This document shows, piece by piece, positions 50,359-61,472 of a stretch of DNA of 64,000 bases; position 1 is the first letter of the stretch; the number at the start of each line of letters is the position of its first letter. The DNA comes from Ornithinimicrobium humiphilum. Its GTDB lineage: Bacteria > Actinomycetota > Actinomycetes > Actinomycetales > Dermatophilaceae. Made by a program: the position numbers and the translations under genes. The notes beneath the pieces are model-generated. The model was given only the letters and a program-made list of their open reading frames with translations. It made no database searches and was not told the origin of the DNA. Location of the stretch: contig NZ_VFPU01000001.1 of the NCBI RefSeq assembly GCF_006716885.1, positions 2,170,001 to 2,234,000 on the forward strand, given 5' to 3'.

Positions 50359-50803
50359 CCGCGTCCGCGTCGTCCTCGTCGTCGGTGCGGGGCTTGCGGT
50401 AGGGGTCCTCGTCACCGGCGTAGCCGGCGGCCGCGCGGGCCGCGGCGAGCTCGGCGTCGCGGCGGGCGACCTCGCGCAGCAGCTCGTCGAGGTGCTGGGC
50501 GTCCTCGGGCAGGGCGTCGAGGAGGAACTCCAGGGTCGGGGTGAGCCGGATGCCGAGGCCCTTGCCGACGAAGGAGCGCAGCCGGCCGCGGTACTCCTCG
50601 AGCACCTCGGCGGCGGTGGTCCGGTCCTCGTCGGTGCCGAGGACGGTGTAGAAGACGCTGGCGTGCTGGAGGTCGCCGGTCACGCGCACGTCGGTGATGG
50701 TGACGAAACCGACGCGCTCGTCCTTGACGACCTGCGACAGCCCCTGGGTCACCAGCTGCTTGATCCGCTCGGCGATCCGGCGGGCTCGGGCGTTGTCGAC
50801 CAT
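50345..50803 (-). CDS. rbfA: Ribosome-binding factor A
   Basis: 152 aa from ATG 50803 with GGAGGCCGCC upstream. The KH-like core (about 3-110) has ARARRIAERIKQLV, FVTITDVRVTGDLQHASVFYTV and RLTPTLEFLLD; the acidic tail runs to 152. RbfA helps 16S 5'-end maturation and 30S assembly. It heads the rbfA-truB-ribF-rodA-fadD run. Confidence 0.96.
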   Translation of the reverse strand: MVDNARARRIAERIKQLVTQGLSQVVKDERVGFVTITDVRVTGDLQHASVFYTVLGTDEDRTTAAEVLEEYRGRLRSFVGKGLGIRLTPTLEFLLDALPEDAQHLDELLREVARRDAELAAARAAAGYAGDEDPYRKPRTDDEDDADADDRD

Positions 50804-50840
50804 GGCGGCCTCCTGGCTGTCGGGGACGGGAGCGGTTCCC

Positions 50841-50846
50841 ATCCTA
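50841..50846 (-). promoter_or_regulatory. -10 box TAGGAT for rbfA
   Basis: TAGGAT (50846-50841, minus) lies about 37 nt before ATG 50803 and downstream of the infB terminator, so rbfA-truB-ribF-rodA-fadD probably has its own promoter. Confidence 0.5.
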
Positions 50847-50865
50847 GGGACGTGGTCCGGACGCG

Positions 50866-50899
50866 CGGACCGGCCCCGCCCGAGGGCGAGGCCGGTCCG
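50866..50899 (-). terminator. Terminator after infB
   Basis: CGGACCGGCC/GGCCGGTCCG (10 bp) plus inner CGCC/GGCG, separated by one mismatch, with a CGAG loop, 19 nt past infB. Confidence 0.75.
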
Positions 50900-50917
50900 A
50901 CGGCGACCCGGTGGGGG

Positions 50918-53827
50918 TCAGGTGCGCGGGATCTCGCGCATCTCGTAGGTGGTGATGACGTCATCGATCTGGAGGTCGTTGAACGACCCCAGGTTGATGC
51001 CGCACTCGTAGCCCTCGCGGACCTCGGTCACGTCGTCCTTGAACCGGCGCAGACCGGCCACCTCGAGGTTCTCGGTGACGACGACGCCCTGACGGGTGAT
51101 CCGGGCCTTCGCACCACGGGTGATCGTGCCGCTGCGGACGAGGCAGCCCGCGACGTTGCCGAACTTGGAGCTGCGGAAGATCTCGCGGATCTCGGCCGTG
51201 CCGGTCTCGACCTCTTCGTACTCGGGCTTGAGCATGCCCTTGAGGGCGTTCTCGATGTCCTCGATGGCCTGGTAGATCACCGAGTAGTAGCGGATCTCGA
51301 CGCCCTCCTTCTCGGCGTAGTCCGCGTTCTGGCCCTCGGCCCGGACGTTGAAGCCCAGGATGATGGCGTCGGAGGCGACGGCGAGGTTGATGTTGTTCAT
51401 CGTGATCGCACCGACGCCGCGGTCGATGATCCGCAGGTCGACCTCGTCGCCCACGTCGATCTGGAGCAGCGCGTCCTCCAGCGCCTCGACCGAACCGGAC
51501 ACGTCGCCCTTGAGGATGAGGTTGAGGGTCTCGACCTTGCCCTGGGCGAGGGCCTGGTTGAGGTCCTCGAGGCTGATCCGCTTGCGCGACTTGGCCAGCG
51601 CGGCCTGCCGGTCGGCAGCCTCGCGCTTCTCGGCGATCTGACGGGCGGTCCGGTCGTCGGGCGCCACCACGAAGGTGTCGCCCGCCCGGGCCACCGAGTC
51701 CAGACCGAGGACCTGCACGGGACGGGACGGGCCCGCCTCGGACACGTTGTTGCCGTGCTCGTCGAGCAGGGCGCGGACGCGGCCGTGGCTGGCGCCGGTG
51801 ACGATGGCGTCGCCGACCCGCAGGGTGCCCTGCTGGACGAGGACGGTCGCGACCGGGCCGCGGCCCTTGTCCAGGTTGGCCTCGATGGCCACACCGCGCG
51901 CGTCCTTGTCGGGGTTGGCCCGCAGGTCGAGCGCCGCGTCGGCGGTGAGCAGGACGGCGTCGAGCAGCGCGTCGATGTTCTGGCCCTGCTTGGCCGAGAC
52001 GTCGACGAACATGGTCTCGCCGCCGTACTCCTCGGCGATCAGGCCGTACTCGGTCAGCTGCTGGCGGATCTTCGCGGGGTTGGCACCCTCGACGTCGATC
52101 TTGTTGACCGCGACCACGATCGGCACGTCGGCCGCCTGGGCGTGGTTGAGCGCCTCCACCGTCTGCGGCATGACGCCGTCGTCGGCGGCGACCACGAGGA
52201 TCGCGATGTCGGTCACCTTGGCACCACGGGCACGCATGGCGGTGAACGCCTCGTGACCCGGGGTGTCGATGAAGGTGATCGCGCGCTCGACGCCCTCGTG
52301 CTCGGTCCGGACCTGGTAGGCACCGATGTGCTGGGTGATGCCGCCGGCCTCGCCACCGCCCACGTCCGAGCGCCGGATGGCGTCGAGCAGGCGGGTCTTG
52401 CCGTGGTCGACGTGACCCATGACCGTGACGACCGGGGGACGCGGCTGCAGGTCCTCGTCGGACTCCGCCTCGGCCTCGGCCTCCAGGTCGAGCCCGAAGG
52501 CGCTGAGCAGCTCGCGCTCCTCCTCCTCGGGGGAGACGACGCGGATGTCGTAGCCCAGCTCGGCGCCGAGCACCGCGAAGGTGTCCTCGTCGAGCGACTG
52601 GGTCGCGGTCGCCATCTCACCGAGGTGGAAGAGCACCGTCACCAGCGACGCGGGGTCGACGTTGATCTTGTCGGCGAAGTCGGTCAGCGACGCGCCGCGG
52701 CGCACCTGGATGACCTGGCCGTTGCCCCGAGGGACGTTGACGCCGCCGATGGCGGGCGCCTGCATCGCCTCGAACTCCTGGCGCTTGGCCCGCTTCGACT
52801 TCCGCCCACGGACCTTGCCACCGCCACGACCGAACGCACCGGCCGTGCCACCGCGACCGCGGGGACCGCCGCCACGACCACCGGGGCCGCCGCGGAAACC
52901 GCCGCCGGCACCAGCACCGGGGCCACCACCGGGGCCGCCACCGGGACGACCGCGACCGCCGGCCGGACGGGCCGGGCGCTCGCCCGGACGGGGCACGGAG
53001 GCCCGCTCGGGCATCATGCCGGGGTTCGGGCGCACGCCACCGGGACGCGGGGCCGGACGGGGACCGCCCGGACGCGGGCCGCCGGGGCCTGCCGCACCGG
53101 CACCACGGGTGCCACCGGGGCGGGGCATGCCCTGGCTGGGCGCGAAGGGGTTGTTGCCGGGACGCGGGGCGCCGCCGCCACGCTCGCCACGCTCACCGCG
53201 GTCGGCGCCGCCGCCTCGACGGTCACGGGTCTGGCCCATGCCCTGGCTCGAGGAGAACGGGTTGTTGCCGGGACGCGGACCGGGCTTGGCGCCCGGACGG
53301 GCCGGACGGGGACCGGGGGCCGCGTCGGACGGGGCGCGCCCCTCGGCCGCGGGCTTGCGGCTGCGGGGGTCGCCCGGCGTCGGCGCGGGCCGGGAGCCGG
53401 GGCGCGGGGCCTCGGCGGCCGGACGCGACTCGGACTCCTTGGCGGGAGCGGTCTCGGCCGGACGGGCCTGCTCGGAGCCGGGACGGCTGGGAGCCGGACG
53501 CTCGGCGGCCGGACGCTCCTGCTGGGGCGCGGGGCGCTCCTGCTGGGGGGCCGGTCGCGGACCGGGGGTGGGCGCGCCGGGCTTGGCCGACGAGCCGGAG
53601 GTGGACGGGCGCGCGGGCTTGCCGGACGCGCCGTCCTTGCCGCCCTCGCCCTTCGACGCCGAGGTGGCGGCGGGCGGGGGGTTCTCGCGAATCTTGCGGA
53701 CGACGGGGGGCTCGATGGTCGACGACGCCGACCTCACGAACTCTCCCTGCGCCTTCAGGTGGGCGAGCAATTCCTTGCTCTCTACCCCGAGCTCCTTGGC
53801 GAGCTCGTAGACCCTGAGTTTGGCCAC
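50918..53827 (-). CDS. infB: Translation initiation factor IF-2
   Basis: 969 aa from GTG 53827 ([21 protein letters not shown] is the IF2 N-terminal domain). A long Pro/Gly/Arg-rich linker (about 50-350) has near repeats of RPGNNPF. The G domain shows [18 protein letters not shown] and NKID. It places fMet-tRNA on 30S. AAGGAG lies 10 nt before the start. It follows rnpM by a 192-nt leader with micro-ORFs. Confidence 0.97.
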   Translation of the reverse strand: MAKLRVYELAKELGVESKELLAHLKAQGEFVRSASSTIEPPVVRKIRENPPPAATSASKGEGGKDGASGKPARPSTSGSSAKPGAPTPGPRPAPQQERPAPQQERPAAERPAPSRPGSEQARPAETAPAKESESRPAAEAPRPGSRPAPTPGDPRSRKPAAEGRAPSDAAPGPRPARPGAKPGPRPGNNPFSSSQGMGQTRDRRGGGADRGERGERGGGAPRPGNNPFAPSQGMPRPGGTRGAGAAGPGGPRPGGPRPAPRPGGVRPNPGMMPERASVPRPGERPARPAGGRGRPGGGPGGGPGAGAGGGFRGGPGGRGGGPRGRGGTAGAFGRGGGKVRGRKSKRAKRQEFEAMQAPAIGGVNVPRGNGQVIQVRRGASLTDFADKINVDPASLVTVLFHLGEMATATQSLDEDTFAVLGAELGYDIRVVSPEEEERELLSAFGLDLEAEAEAESDEDLQPRPPVVTVMGHVDHGKTRLLDAIRRSDVGGGEAGGITQHIGAYQVRTEHEGVERAITFIDTPGHEAFTAMRARGAKVTDIAILVVAADDGVMPQTVEALNHAQAADVPIVVAVNKIDVEGANPAKIRQQLTEYGLIAEEYGGETMFVDVSAKQGQNIDALLDAVLLTADAALDLRANPDKDARGVAIEANLDKGRGPVATVLVQQGTLRVGDAIVTGASHGRVRALLDEHGNNVSEAGPSRPVQVLGLDSVARAGDTFVVAPDDRTARQIAEKREAADRQAALAKSRKRISLEDLNQALAQGKVETLNLILKGDVSGSVEALEDALLQIDVGDEVDLRIIDRGVGAITMNNINLAVASDAIILGFNVRAEGQNADYAEKEGVEIRYYSVIYQAIEDIENALKGMLKPEYEEVETGTAEIREIFRSSKFGNVAGCLVRSGTITRGAKARITRQGVVVTENLEVAGLRRFKDDVTEVREGYECGINLGSFNDLQIDDVITTYEMREIPRT

Positions 53828-54019
53828 GGTGTGGTGTCTCCTTGAAGGTTGCGCCACGACCGGGCCCTCTCTCAGGGCACAGCCGCGACTAGTGCTGGTG
53901 GGTGCTCATCGCTGAGTACTCATCGGGTGCTCATCAGCGTCAAACCCGCTTCCGGTTACTCGATGACAGGCCCTGTCGGGCCCGCCCTTACGTCGGACTG
54001 CTCAGGCGAGCAGGCCGTG
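53828..54019 (-). promoter_or_regulatory. infB leader with three coupled micro-ORFs
   Basis: Non-coding for large proteins. On minus, three GATGAG units start micro-ORFs: 53934-53920 (MSTR), 53923-53906 (MSTQR) and 53909-53889 (MSTHQH), each start overlapping the previous stop as ATGA. TTGACG (53943-53938) just upstream resembles a -35. They could be translated or be a chance result of a tandem repeat. Confidence 0.55.
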
Positions 54020-54346
54020 TCACGACCGCTGCTGCACCCGGTCCTGCACCGCCGTGGCGTCGACCTCCGACCCCGCCGGGAGGCGGAGCGCTCGGCCGAA
54101 CGCACGTCGTGCGATCGCGGTCTGCAGGCACTCGGGATCGAGGTGCACGTAGGCACCCCGGCCGGGAGCACGTCGCCGCTCGTCGGGGACCAGCCGCCAC
54201 CGGGTGGTGCCGGGGTCTCCGAGCGCGACGACACGCAGCAGTACATCTTGGCCGTCCCTGCGCCTGCACCCCACGCAGGTGCGCACCGGAGAACGGTGCG
54301 ACCCAGTGTCGGAGGGCACGGTGCAGCGACGGGCATCGCCCCCCAC
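54020..54346 (-). CDS. rnpM: RnpM/YlxR RNA-binding protein
   Basis: 108 aa. RTCVGCRRR and RRAPGRGAYVHLDPECLQTAIARRAFGRAL are the YlxR hallmarks. In Bacillus, RnpM modulates RNase P. GTG 54346 starts one base after the nusA stop; GTG 54319 is a possible shorter start. Conserved position between nusA and infB. Confidence 0.93.
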   Translation of the reverse strand: MGGDARRCTVPSDTGSHRSPVRTCVGCRRRDGQDVLLRVVALGDPGTTRWRLVPDERRRAPGRGAYVHLDPECLQTAIARRAFGRALRLPAGSEVDATAVQDRVQQRS

Positions 54347-54347
54347 T

Positions 54348-55379
54348 CTACACGCTCGCGGTGTCCGGGCCGTCCTGCGGCGCGTCGGCCTGCTGCTCCT
54401 CGGTGTCCGCGCGGATGTCGATCTTCCAGCCGGTCAGTCGGTGCGCGAGACGGGCGTTCTGCCCCTCGCGGCCGATGGCCAGCGACAGCTGGTAGTCCGG
54501 CACGACGACCCGCACCTGGCGGGTGCGCTGGTCGACGATGCGGGCCGACTGGACCTTCGCGGGCGACAGCGCGGAGGCCACGAACTCCTCGGGGTCCTCG
54601 CTGTAGTCGACGATGTCGATCTTCTCGCCCTGCAGCTCGGCCATGACGGCGCGGACGCGCTGGCCCATCGGGCCGATGCAGGCGCCCTTGGCGTTGACGC
54701 CGGGCACCTTGGCGTGCACGGCGATCTTCGTCCGGTGCCCGGCCTCGCGGGCGATCGCCGCGATCTCGACGCTGCCGTCGGCGATCTCCGGGACCTCCAG
54801 GGCGAAGAGCCGGCGCACCAGGTTGGGGTGCGTGCGCGACAGCATGATCTGGGGGCCGCGCGGGCCGCGCTTGGCACTGACGACGTAGCAGCGGATGCGC
54901 TGCCCGTGCTCGTAGCGCTCGCCCGGCACCTGCTCGGCGGTGGGCAGCTCGCCCTCGACCGTGCCGAAGTCGACGAGCACGAAGCGGGGGTCGTTGGACT
55001 GCTGGATGATGCCGGAGGCGATGTCGCCCTCCCGGGCGCGGAAGTCGCCCAGCACGGCGTCGTCCTCGAGCTCGCGCATCCGCTGCGTGATCACCTGGCG
55101 GGCGGTCGCCGCCGCGACACGACCGAAGCCCTCTGGGGTGTCGTCGAACTCGGGGCCGGGCTCCCCGCGCGAGCCGTCCTCGAGGGTCGGGGCGTCCTCG
55201 CGCGCCCACACCGTCACGTGGCCGCTCTTGCGGTCGAGCTCGACGCGGGCGTGCCGGTAGTGGCCCTCCACCTTCTGGTAGGCCGACAGCAGGGCCTGCT
55301 CGATCGCCTCGACGATGATGTCCATGGGGATCTCGCGCTCGCGCTCCAAGAGCCGCAGCGCCGCCATGTCGATGTCCAT
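54348..55379 (-). CDS. nusA: Transcription termination/antitermination factor NusA
   Basis: 343 aa from ATG 55379 ([16 protein letters not shown]). NusA N-terminal domain (1-120), S1 (about 130-200) and two KH domains (about 205-335, with [15 protein letters not shown]) are present; the C-terminal acidic repeats of enterobacteria are absent, as in actinobacteria. It is coupled to rimP (TGATG); GTG 55382 is possible. Confidence 0.97.
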   Translation of the reverse strand: MDIDMAALRLLEREREIPMDIIVEAIEQALLSAYQKVEGHYRHARVELDRKSGHVTVWAREDAPTLEDGSRGEPGPEFDDTPEGFGRVAAATARQVITQRMRELEDDAVLGDFRAREGDIASGIIQQSNDPRFVLVDFGTVEGELPTAEQVPGERYEHGQRIRCYVVSAKRGPRGPQIMLSRTHPNLVRRLFALEVPEIADGSVEIAAIAREAGHRTKIAVHAKVPGVNAKGACIGPMGQRVRAVMAELQGEKIDIVDYSEDPEEFVASALSPAKVQSARIVDQRTRQVRVVVPDYQLSLAIGREGQNARLAHRLTGWKIDIRADTEEQQADAPQDGPDTASV

Positions 55380-55918
55380 CACAGGTCCTTTCCGTCGGGT
55401 CGGGAGAACTCGACCTGGACGGTCGCCCGGGTCAGTCCTTCCCAGGGGAGGTCAAGGCCGTCGCCGTCCCCTGCGGCGTCCCCGTCGGGGATCAGGCGTA
55501 TGCCGTCGGCGCGCACCTCGGCGAGCCGGCCGGTGGTCGTGCCGGCGCCCTCGGCGGCGAGCACGACCGTGAGCAGGCGTCCGACGTTGCGCCGGAAGTG
55601 GTCACGGGTCAGCAGCGGGCGGTCCAGGCCGGGCGAGCTCACCTCGAGCGTGTAGGGGGCCTCCCCCATCACCTCGGAGCCGTCCAGCTCGGCGGACACG
55701 GTGCGCGTGGCCTCGGCGATCTCGTCGAGGCTCAGCGGCTCGACGCGGCTGGTGGTGTCCTCGGGCGGGAGCCCGGAGACGTCACGGGCCAGGAAGACGC
55801 GGACCAGGCGGCGGCGTCCGGCAGGCTGCACCGTGACGTCGTCGACGACGACGCCGCTGCCGGCGAGCGCCTCGGAGACCTGGCGGCTGATCGTCTCGGT
55901 ACGTGCCCGGGCGTCCAT
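55379..55918 (-). CDS. rimP: Ribosome maturation factor RimP
   Basis: 179 aa from ATG 55918 with GGGAGG upstream. [26 protein letters not shown] and [25 protein letters not shown] are the RimP blocks. It acts in 30S assembly. It is first in rimP-nusA-rnpM-infB; a TAGGGT box (56003-55998, minus) fits its promoter. Confidence 0.95.
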   Translation of the reverse strand: MDARARTETISRQVSEALAGSGVVVDDVTVQPAGRRRLVRVFLARDVSGLPPEDTTSRVEPLSLDEIAEATRTVSAELDGSEVMGEAPYTLEVSSPGLDRPLLTRDHFRRNVGRLLTVVLAAEGAGTTTGRLAEVRADGIRLIPDGDAAGDGDGLDLPWEGLTRATVQVEFSRPDGKDL

Positions 55919-55997
55919 CGGGTGCCTCCCTGCCATCTTCTGCTGTGTGCCGGCGGCAGGCAGCACGGGGCGCCCGACCACCGGTCCGGAAGCGACT

Positions 55998-56007
55998 ACC
56001 CTACCGT
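55998..56007. promoter_or_regulatory. Overlapping divergent -10 boxes between rimP and lipoprotein gene
   Basis: TAGGGT on minus (56003-55998) for rimP overlaps TACCGT on plus (56002-56007), which ends 5 nt before ATG 56013. The two -10 boxes share two bases. Confidence 0.5.
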
Positions 56008-56012
56008 CAACC

Positions 56013-57023
56013 ATGGACCCCGTCATGCCGCCTCCCGTGTCCCGTCGTGCCCTCCTCCGCGCCGCGGCGCTCACCGGCGGGGCCCTGGTCCTCGCCGCGT
56101 GCGAGGACACGCCCGCCGACCGGGTCTCCCCGACCGACGGGGTCGAGCCCGACGACCCGGCCACCTGGCCCGCCGACACGGCGCTGCTCATCTCGGCCCG
56201 GCAGCGGCTGCACGGCTACCGGCTGGGGCTCGAGGCGGTGGGCACCGGCTCCAGCTCGGTGGCCAAGGACCTCGACCGGCTCTGGCGGGCGCAGCAGGAG
56301 CGCCTGGAGCTGCTCGTCACGCTCGGCGGCGTCCCGCTGCCGGAGCTCGCCGACCGGCCCGCGGTGACCCGTGCCGCGGACACCTCCTCCGCGACGGCGG
56401 ACCCCTCGGACGCCACGTCCTCGCCGACGGCCGACGCGCCCAAGGCGTCGGACCTCGGCCGGGTGCTGCGGGCCGACCGCACCGAGGCCTGCCGGGAGCT
56501 GTCCACGGCCACGCCGGCCAACCTGCTGCTGCTCGCCTCGCTCACCGCCCAGCACGTCGCCTCGGCCGCCCGTCTGGGGGCCCGGGTCGAGTGGGAGCCG
56601 ATGGGCGGGCCCGCCGGTGCGGCGGCCGTGCCGGTCCTGGCGGCCGCACGACCCGCCGTCTTCGGGCTCGAGGTGGTCGCCGCCCGCAGCGCGGCGGGCA
56701 GCGACGAGCGCGCTGCCTACGAGGCCGTGCTGGAGCCGCTCCAGGGCCTGACCCGCCAGCTGTCGACGCTGGCCGGTGCCGCCGCACCCGTCGCCCCGCT
56801 CGGCTACGACCTGCCCGAGCCGCTCGAGTCCGTCGAGGAGCGCCGCGAGCTCGCCCGCGCCCTCGTCGCCGACCTGGCCCCCGCCGCGCTCGACGCCGCC
56901 CAGCGGGTCCCCGGCGACCTCGCCCAGCTCTCGGGCGTCGTGCAGGTCGTCTCCGACGCCACGGTCTGGCTCGCCCGGCTCGGCGGGCGGACGCAGCCCT
57001 TCCCCGGTATGACGTTGCCGTGA
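56013..57023 (+). CDS. Tat-type lipoprotein, ferritin-like DUF4439 family
   Basis: 336 aa. Twin arginines SRRALL (10-15) and a lipobox LAAC end the signal (C about 30). The mature part has a Thr/Ala/Asp-rich linker (about 110-145) and helical segments; GYDLPEPLESVEERRELARALVADLAP resembles the DUF4439 ferritin-like domain often encoded beside rimP. Metal ligands are not confirmed. Function unknown. It overlaps the kinase gene by 4 nt. Confidence 0.75.
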   Translation: MDPVMPPPVSRRALLRAAALTGGALVLAACEDTPADRVSPTDGVEPDDPATWPADTALLISARQRLHGYRLGLEAVGTGSSSVAKDLDRLWRAQQERLELLVTLGGVPLPELADRPAVTRAADTSSATADPSDATSSPTADAPKASDLGRVLRADRTEACRELSTATPANLLLLASLTAQHVASAARLGARVEWEPMGGPAGAAAVPVLAAARPAVFGLEVVAARSAAGSDERAAYEAVLEPLQGLTRQLSTLAGAAAPVAPLGYDLPEPLESVEERRELARALVADLAPAALDAAQRVPGDLAQLSGVVQVVSDATVWLARLGGRTQPFPGMTLP

Positions 57024-57985
57024 CCTTCTCCGCGGCCGAGCTGCCGCCCGCCTTCGTGGCGACCGTCGCCCAGCACCGGCCGGACGACGACCGGCCCGGA
57101 CGGGTCGACGGGGAGACCTGGCTGCGCCGGCTGCCGGGCCTGGTCGACGAGGCCCTCGACCGCTGGAGCCTCACCCGTGACGGGCAGGCCCCGCTGCGGT
57201 GGGGCTTCACGGCGCTCGTCGTGCCGGTGCGCCGCCCCCGCGGCGACGCCGGCGTCCTCAAGATCGGCTGGCCCCACGTCGAGTCCGACACCGAGCACCT
57301 GGCCCTGCGCGCCTGGCGTGGTCGCGGTGCCGTGGAGCTGCTGGCCGCCGACCCGGCCTCGGGCACCCTCCTGCTCGAGCGCCTCGACGCCGAGCGCGAC
57401 CTCACCACCGTGAGCATGCTCGACGCGTCCGAGGCCCTCGGGCAGCTCCTGGCCCGCCTCGACCGGCCCGCCTCGCCGTGGGCGCCCCCGCTCTCGGAGC
57501 AGCTCGCCCGCCAGGCGGACCGGCTGGCCGCGGCCGCCACCGACGCGGACGTGGCCCACCGCTTCCCGCGACGCATGCTCCAGCAGGCCGCCTCGCTCGC
57601 CTCCGGCCTCGTCGGCGACGGAGGGCTCGACGAGCGGCTGGTCCACACCGACCTGCACCACGCCAACGTGCTGTGGCGCCCGCAGCCAGGCGAGTGGGTG
57701 GCCATCGACCCCAAGACGGTGGCCGGCGACCCGCACTGGGCCGTGGCCCCCGCGATCTGGAACCGCTGGTCGGGGGCCCTCGCCGCGCCCGACCTGCGCT
57801 CCCACCTCTCGTTCCGCGTCGAGCTGATCTGCGGCGCCGCCGGCCTCGACCCCGACCGGGCCCGGGCGATGACGATCGTCCGCGTCGCCGACAACGCCCT
57901 CCGGTCGATCCGCGCCGGCCGCGACGACGTGGCCGAGGAGGTCACCCGCTCCGTCGCCATCGTCAAGGCGATGCAGCGCGGCTGA
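57020..57985 (+). CDS. APH(6)/hydroxyurea-type phosphotransferase
   Basis: 321 aa from GTG 57020 (GTGA overlap). VLKIGWPHVESDTEHLALRAW, LLLERLDAERDL, the catalytic LVHTDLHHANVLW and WVAIDPKTVAGDPHWAVAP match the APH_6_hur family (streptomycin 6-kinase-like). Environmental members often have unknown substrates, so resistance is not implied. The catalytic D is in HTDLHHAN. Confidence 0.87.
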   Translation: MTFSAAELPPAFVATVAQHRPDDDRPGRVDGETWLRRLPGLVDEALDRWSLTRDGQAPLRWGFTALVVPVRRPRGDAGVLKIGWPHVESDTEHLALRAWRGRGAVELLAADPASGTLLLERLDAERDLTTVSMLDASEALGQLLARLDRPASPWAPPLSEQLARQADRLAAAATDADVAHRFPRRMLQQAASLASGLVGDGGLDERLVHTDLHHANVLWRPQPGEWVAIDPKTVAGDPHWAVAPAIWNRWSGALAAPDLRSHLSFRVELICGAAGLDPDRARAMTIVRVADNALRSIRAGRDDVAEEVTRSVAIVKAMQRG

Positions 57986-58107
57986 CCGCGGCGCACGGCA
58001 TACCCCGCTGTCAGGCGCCGCCCGGGAGCCTCCCCCGCGTGCACGCCGCCGCCCGTCGGCGCTCATCACGCGCGCCGCCGATCACGCCAGCGGCCTCTGC
58101 TTCCTGC

Positions 58108-58175
58108 CCGGCGTGTCGCGCACATCGACGAGGTGTCCTGCGGCGTGTCGGTCGCCCTGGCGACCATCGTGCACA
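58108..58175 (+). repeat. Left 68-bp inverted repeat (IR-L) flanking AbiEi-like gene
   Basis: It pairs with 59269-59336 with 3 mismatches in 68. It contains GGTCGCC-CT-GGCGACC and two direct copies of GGCGTGTCG (58110, 58142). Similarity stops at both ends. Confidence 0.9.
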
Positions 58176-58187
58176 CGCCACGCCGGG

Positions 58188-59171
58188 TCACCCCGTCTCG
58201 CCCACGCTGCCGACGACCTCGTCCCCGACCCGGACGGGACCGTAGGCGCGGCCGACGTTGCGCAGCACGACCGTCCGGATCCGCGCCAGCGTGGCCTCCG
58301 GTCGACGATGGATCGACCACGGCGTGACCCCCAGGCAGATGACGTCGTGCTCGGGGTAGGCGCCGTCGCCCTCGACCGTGAGGCTCCACAGGTCGGTGCC
58401 CTCGTCGTCGTAGCCGCTGTGGAACTGCCGGGAGTGGACCTGCACCGCGACGCCCGCAGCCGGGAAGAAGCCGTCCGGGGTCCCGATGAGGCACGCGCCG
58501 TCGGTGGTGAGGAGCGGCACGTTGAGCAGCATGGGAGGGAGGTCGGGGTCATCCTCGACGAGATCGGCCAGCGCTCCTTCCGGCATGCTCCACGCTCCCC
58601 TGACGAAGGTCGCCAGCCCCTGGCGGACCGGGCGGGTGCCGCGACGTGGGGCCGCTGCGAGCTCCGCCTCGAGCCGGTCGCTCGTCGTGAGCCGGCGTTG
58701 CAGCGCCGCGATCGTGAGGGCCGTCAGGTCCGCACCCCCCTGGTAGATGGCGGCATCCACCAGCGCCCTTTCGACGTTGGTCACCGCGATGCACCCTGCA
58801 TGCAAGGCAACCCGGACAGGCCGCCCCGTCCGCACCGCGCGCACGCGTCCCTCCTGGCGACTGCGGTGGGTCGTCGGCACCAGGAAGAGCGCCTCGTCGG
58901 TGCGTGCCCCCGTCAGGCCGTGCTGCCTGAGCGCGATCGTCCCGGACAGCACGGCAGGCGGACCCGCCCACAGGGCCGCCCCCGCGAGACGCACCTCTGG
59001 TTCCAGCGGCCCCCGGTGCGGCGCGAAGACACCCGGCCTGACCTGCTGCCAGTCCCGCCGGGCGGCGTTGCGGACCGCGGATCTCGTGAAGCCGGCCATC
59101 AGGAGCTGGGCGCGGGTGGCGAGGCCGTGCTGGTCGGGGTGATCGGGGAAGACGGGCGGACCGGTGCGCAT
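58188..59171 (-). CDS. AbiEi-like/COG5340 protein with degenerate nuclease-like C-terminus
   Basis: 327 aa from ATG 59171 (starts GTG 59204 and GTG 59264 possible). The N-terminus HGLATRAQLLMAGFTRSAVRNAAR is the winged-helix of type IV antitoxins; LSGTIALRQHGL follows. The C-terminus PDGFFPAAGVAVQVHSRQFH resembles the PD-(D/E)xK domain of DUF559-type proteins, but the usual E-x-D is Q-x-H, so activity is doubtful. No AbiEii toxin is nearby. It lies wholly between two 68-bp inverted repeats. Function unknown. Confidence 0.8.
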   Translation of the reverse strand: MRTGPPVFPDHPDQHGLATRAQLLMAGFTRSAVRNAARRDWQQVRPGVFAPHRGPLEPEVRLAGAALWAGPPAVLSGTIALRQHGLTGARTDEALFLVPTTHRSRQEGRVRAVRTGRPVRVALHAGCIAVTNVERALVDAAIYQGGADLTALTIAALQRRLTTSDRLEAELAAAPRRGTRPVRQGLATFVRGAWSMPEGALADLVEDDPDLPPMLLNVPLLTTDGACLIGTPDGFFPAAGVAVQVHSRQFHSGYDDEGTDLWSLTVEGDGAYPEHDVICLGVTPWSIHRRPEATLARIRTVVLRNVGRAYGPVRVGDEVVGSVGETG

Positions 59172-59268
59172 CGCGAGAGGGTCCCGCGCCTCGTTCCGCT
59201 CCACCGCCTCGTGGCGACGGCCTGGGGACGAGATCGGCCCGGTGCGTGCCGATGTGGATCGCACACGC

Positions 59269-59336
59269 TGTGCAGGATGGTCGCCAGGGCGACCGACACG
59301 CCGCAGGACACCTTGTCGATGTGCACGACACGCCGG
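59269..59336 (-). repeat. Right 68-bp inverted repeat (IR-R)
   Basis: Reverse complement of IR-L with 3 differences. On plus it reads a short frame MVARATDTPQDTLSMCTTRR; IR-L on minus reads the same with two substitutions. It lies upstream of the AbiEi-like gene. Confidence 0.9.
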
Positions 59337-59341
59337 CCCGT

Positions 59342-59376
59342 GGGGTGGTGGGGTCGGAGCGTGGGGGTTGGCGGGG
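59342..59376 (+). other. G-quadruplex-like G tracts
   Basis: Four runs of 4-5 G (59342-59345, 59350-59353, 59363-59367, 59373-59376), directly after IR-R. The second loop is 9 nt, a little long. The rest of 59172-59494 shows only IR-R, a CGGGGCT/AGCCCCG pair (59418-59448) and the promoter of the next gene. Confidence 0.45.
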
Positions 59377-59481
59377 TGGCGAGCTGCCGGTCGAGCCGAT
59401 GCTGAGGCCGGCTAACCCGGGGCTGAGCCGCGGCACGGCATAGCCCCGCTGCCTCGGACCGCGAGGGCCGCCGGCGGCCCG

Positions 59482-59487
59482 TAGCGT
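59482..59487 (+). promoter_or_regulatory. -10 box TAGCGT for leaderless DUF255 gene
   Basis: TAGCGT, 7 nt (GGGAGGC), ATG 59495; the GGGAGG is too close to the ATG to be a ribosome site. Confidence 0.6.
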
Positions 59488-59494
59488 GGGAGGC

Positions 59495-61462
<1,968 letters not shown>

Positions 61463-61472
61463 TCTCGGCGGC

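Larger units (their letters stand above)
58108..59336. mobile_element. Putative IR-bounded cassette carrying an AbiEi-like gene
   Basis: 1.2-kb unit: IR-L, one minus-strand gene, IR-R. No transposase and no obvious target duplication (flanks CTGCC and CCCGT). Mobility is inference; alternatives are two independent insertions of a dispersed repeat or gene conversion. Confidence 0.4.

Noticed and set aside
52860..53560. Repeated glycine/proline/arginine DNA in infB
   Set aside because: It is the usual disordered linker of actinobacterial IF2, in frame and without interruption.
57020..57985. Streptomycin-resistance gene
   Set aside because: Family match only; chromosomal APH_6_hur homologs beside rimP-type clusters rarely have shown resistance.
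59246..59443. Small plus-strand frame over IR-R (reads ...DTPQDTLSMCTTRR in another frame)
   Set aside because: It arises from the repeat itself; two of the three differences between copies change amino acids and no start signals are seen.
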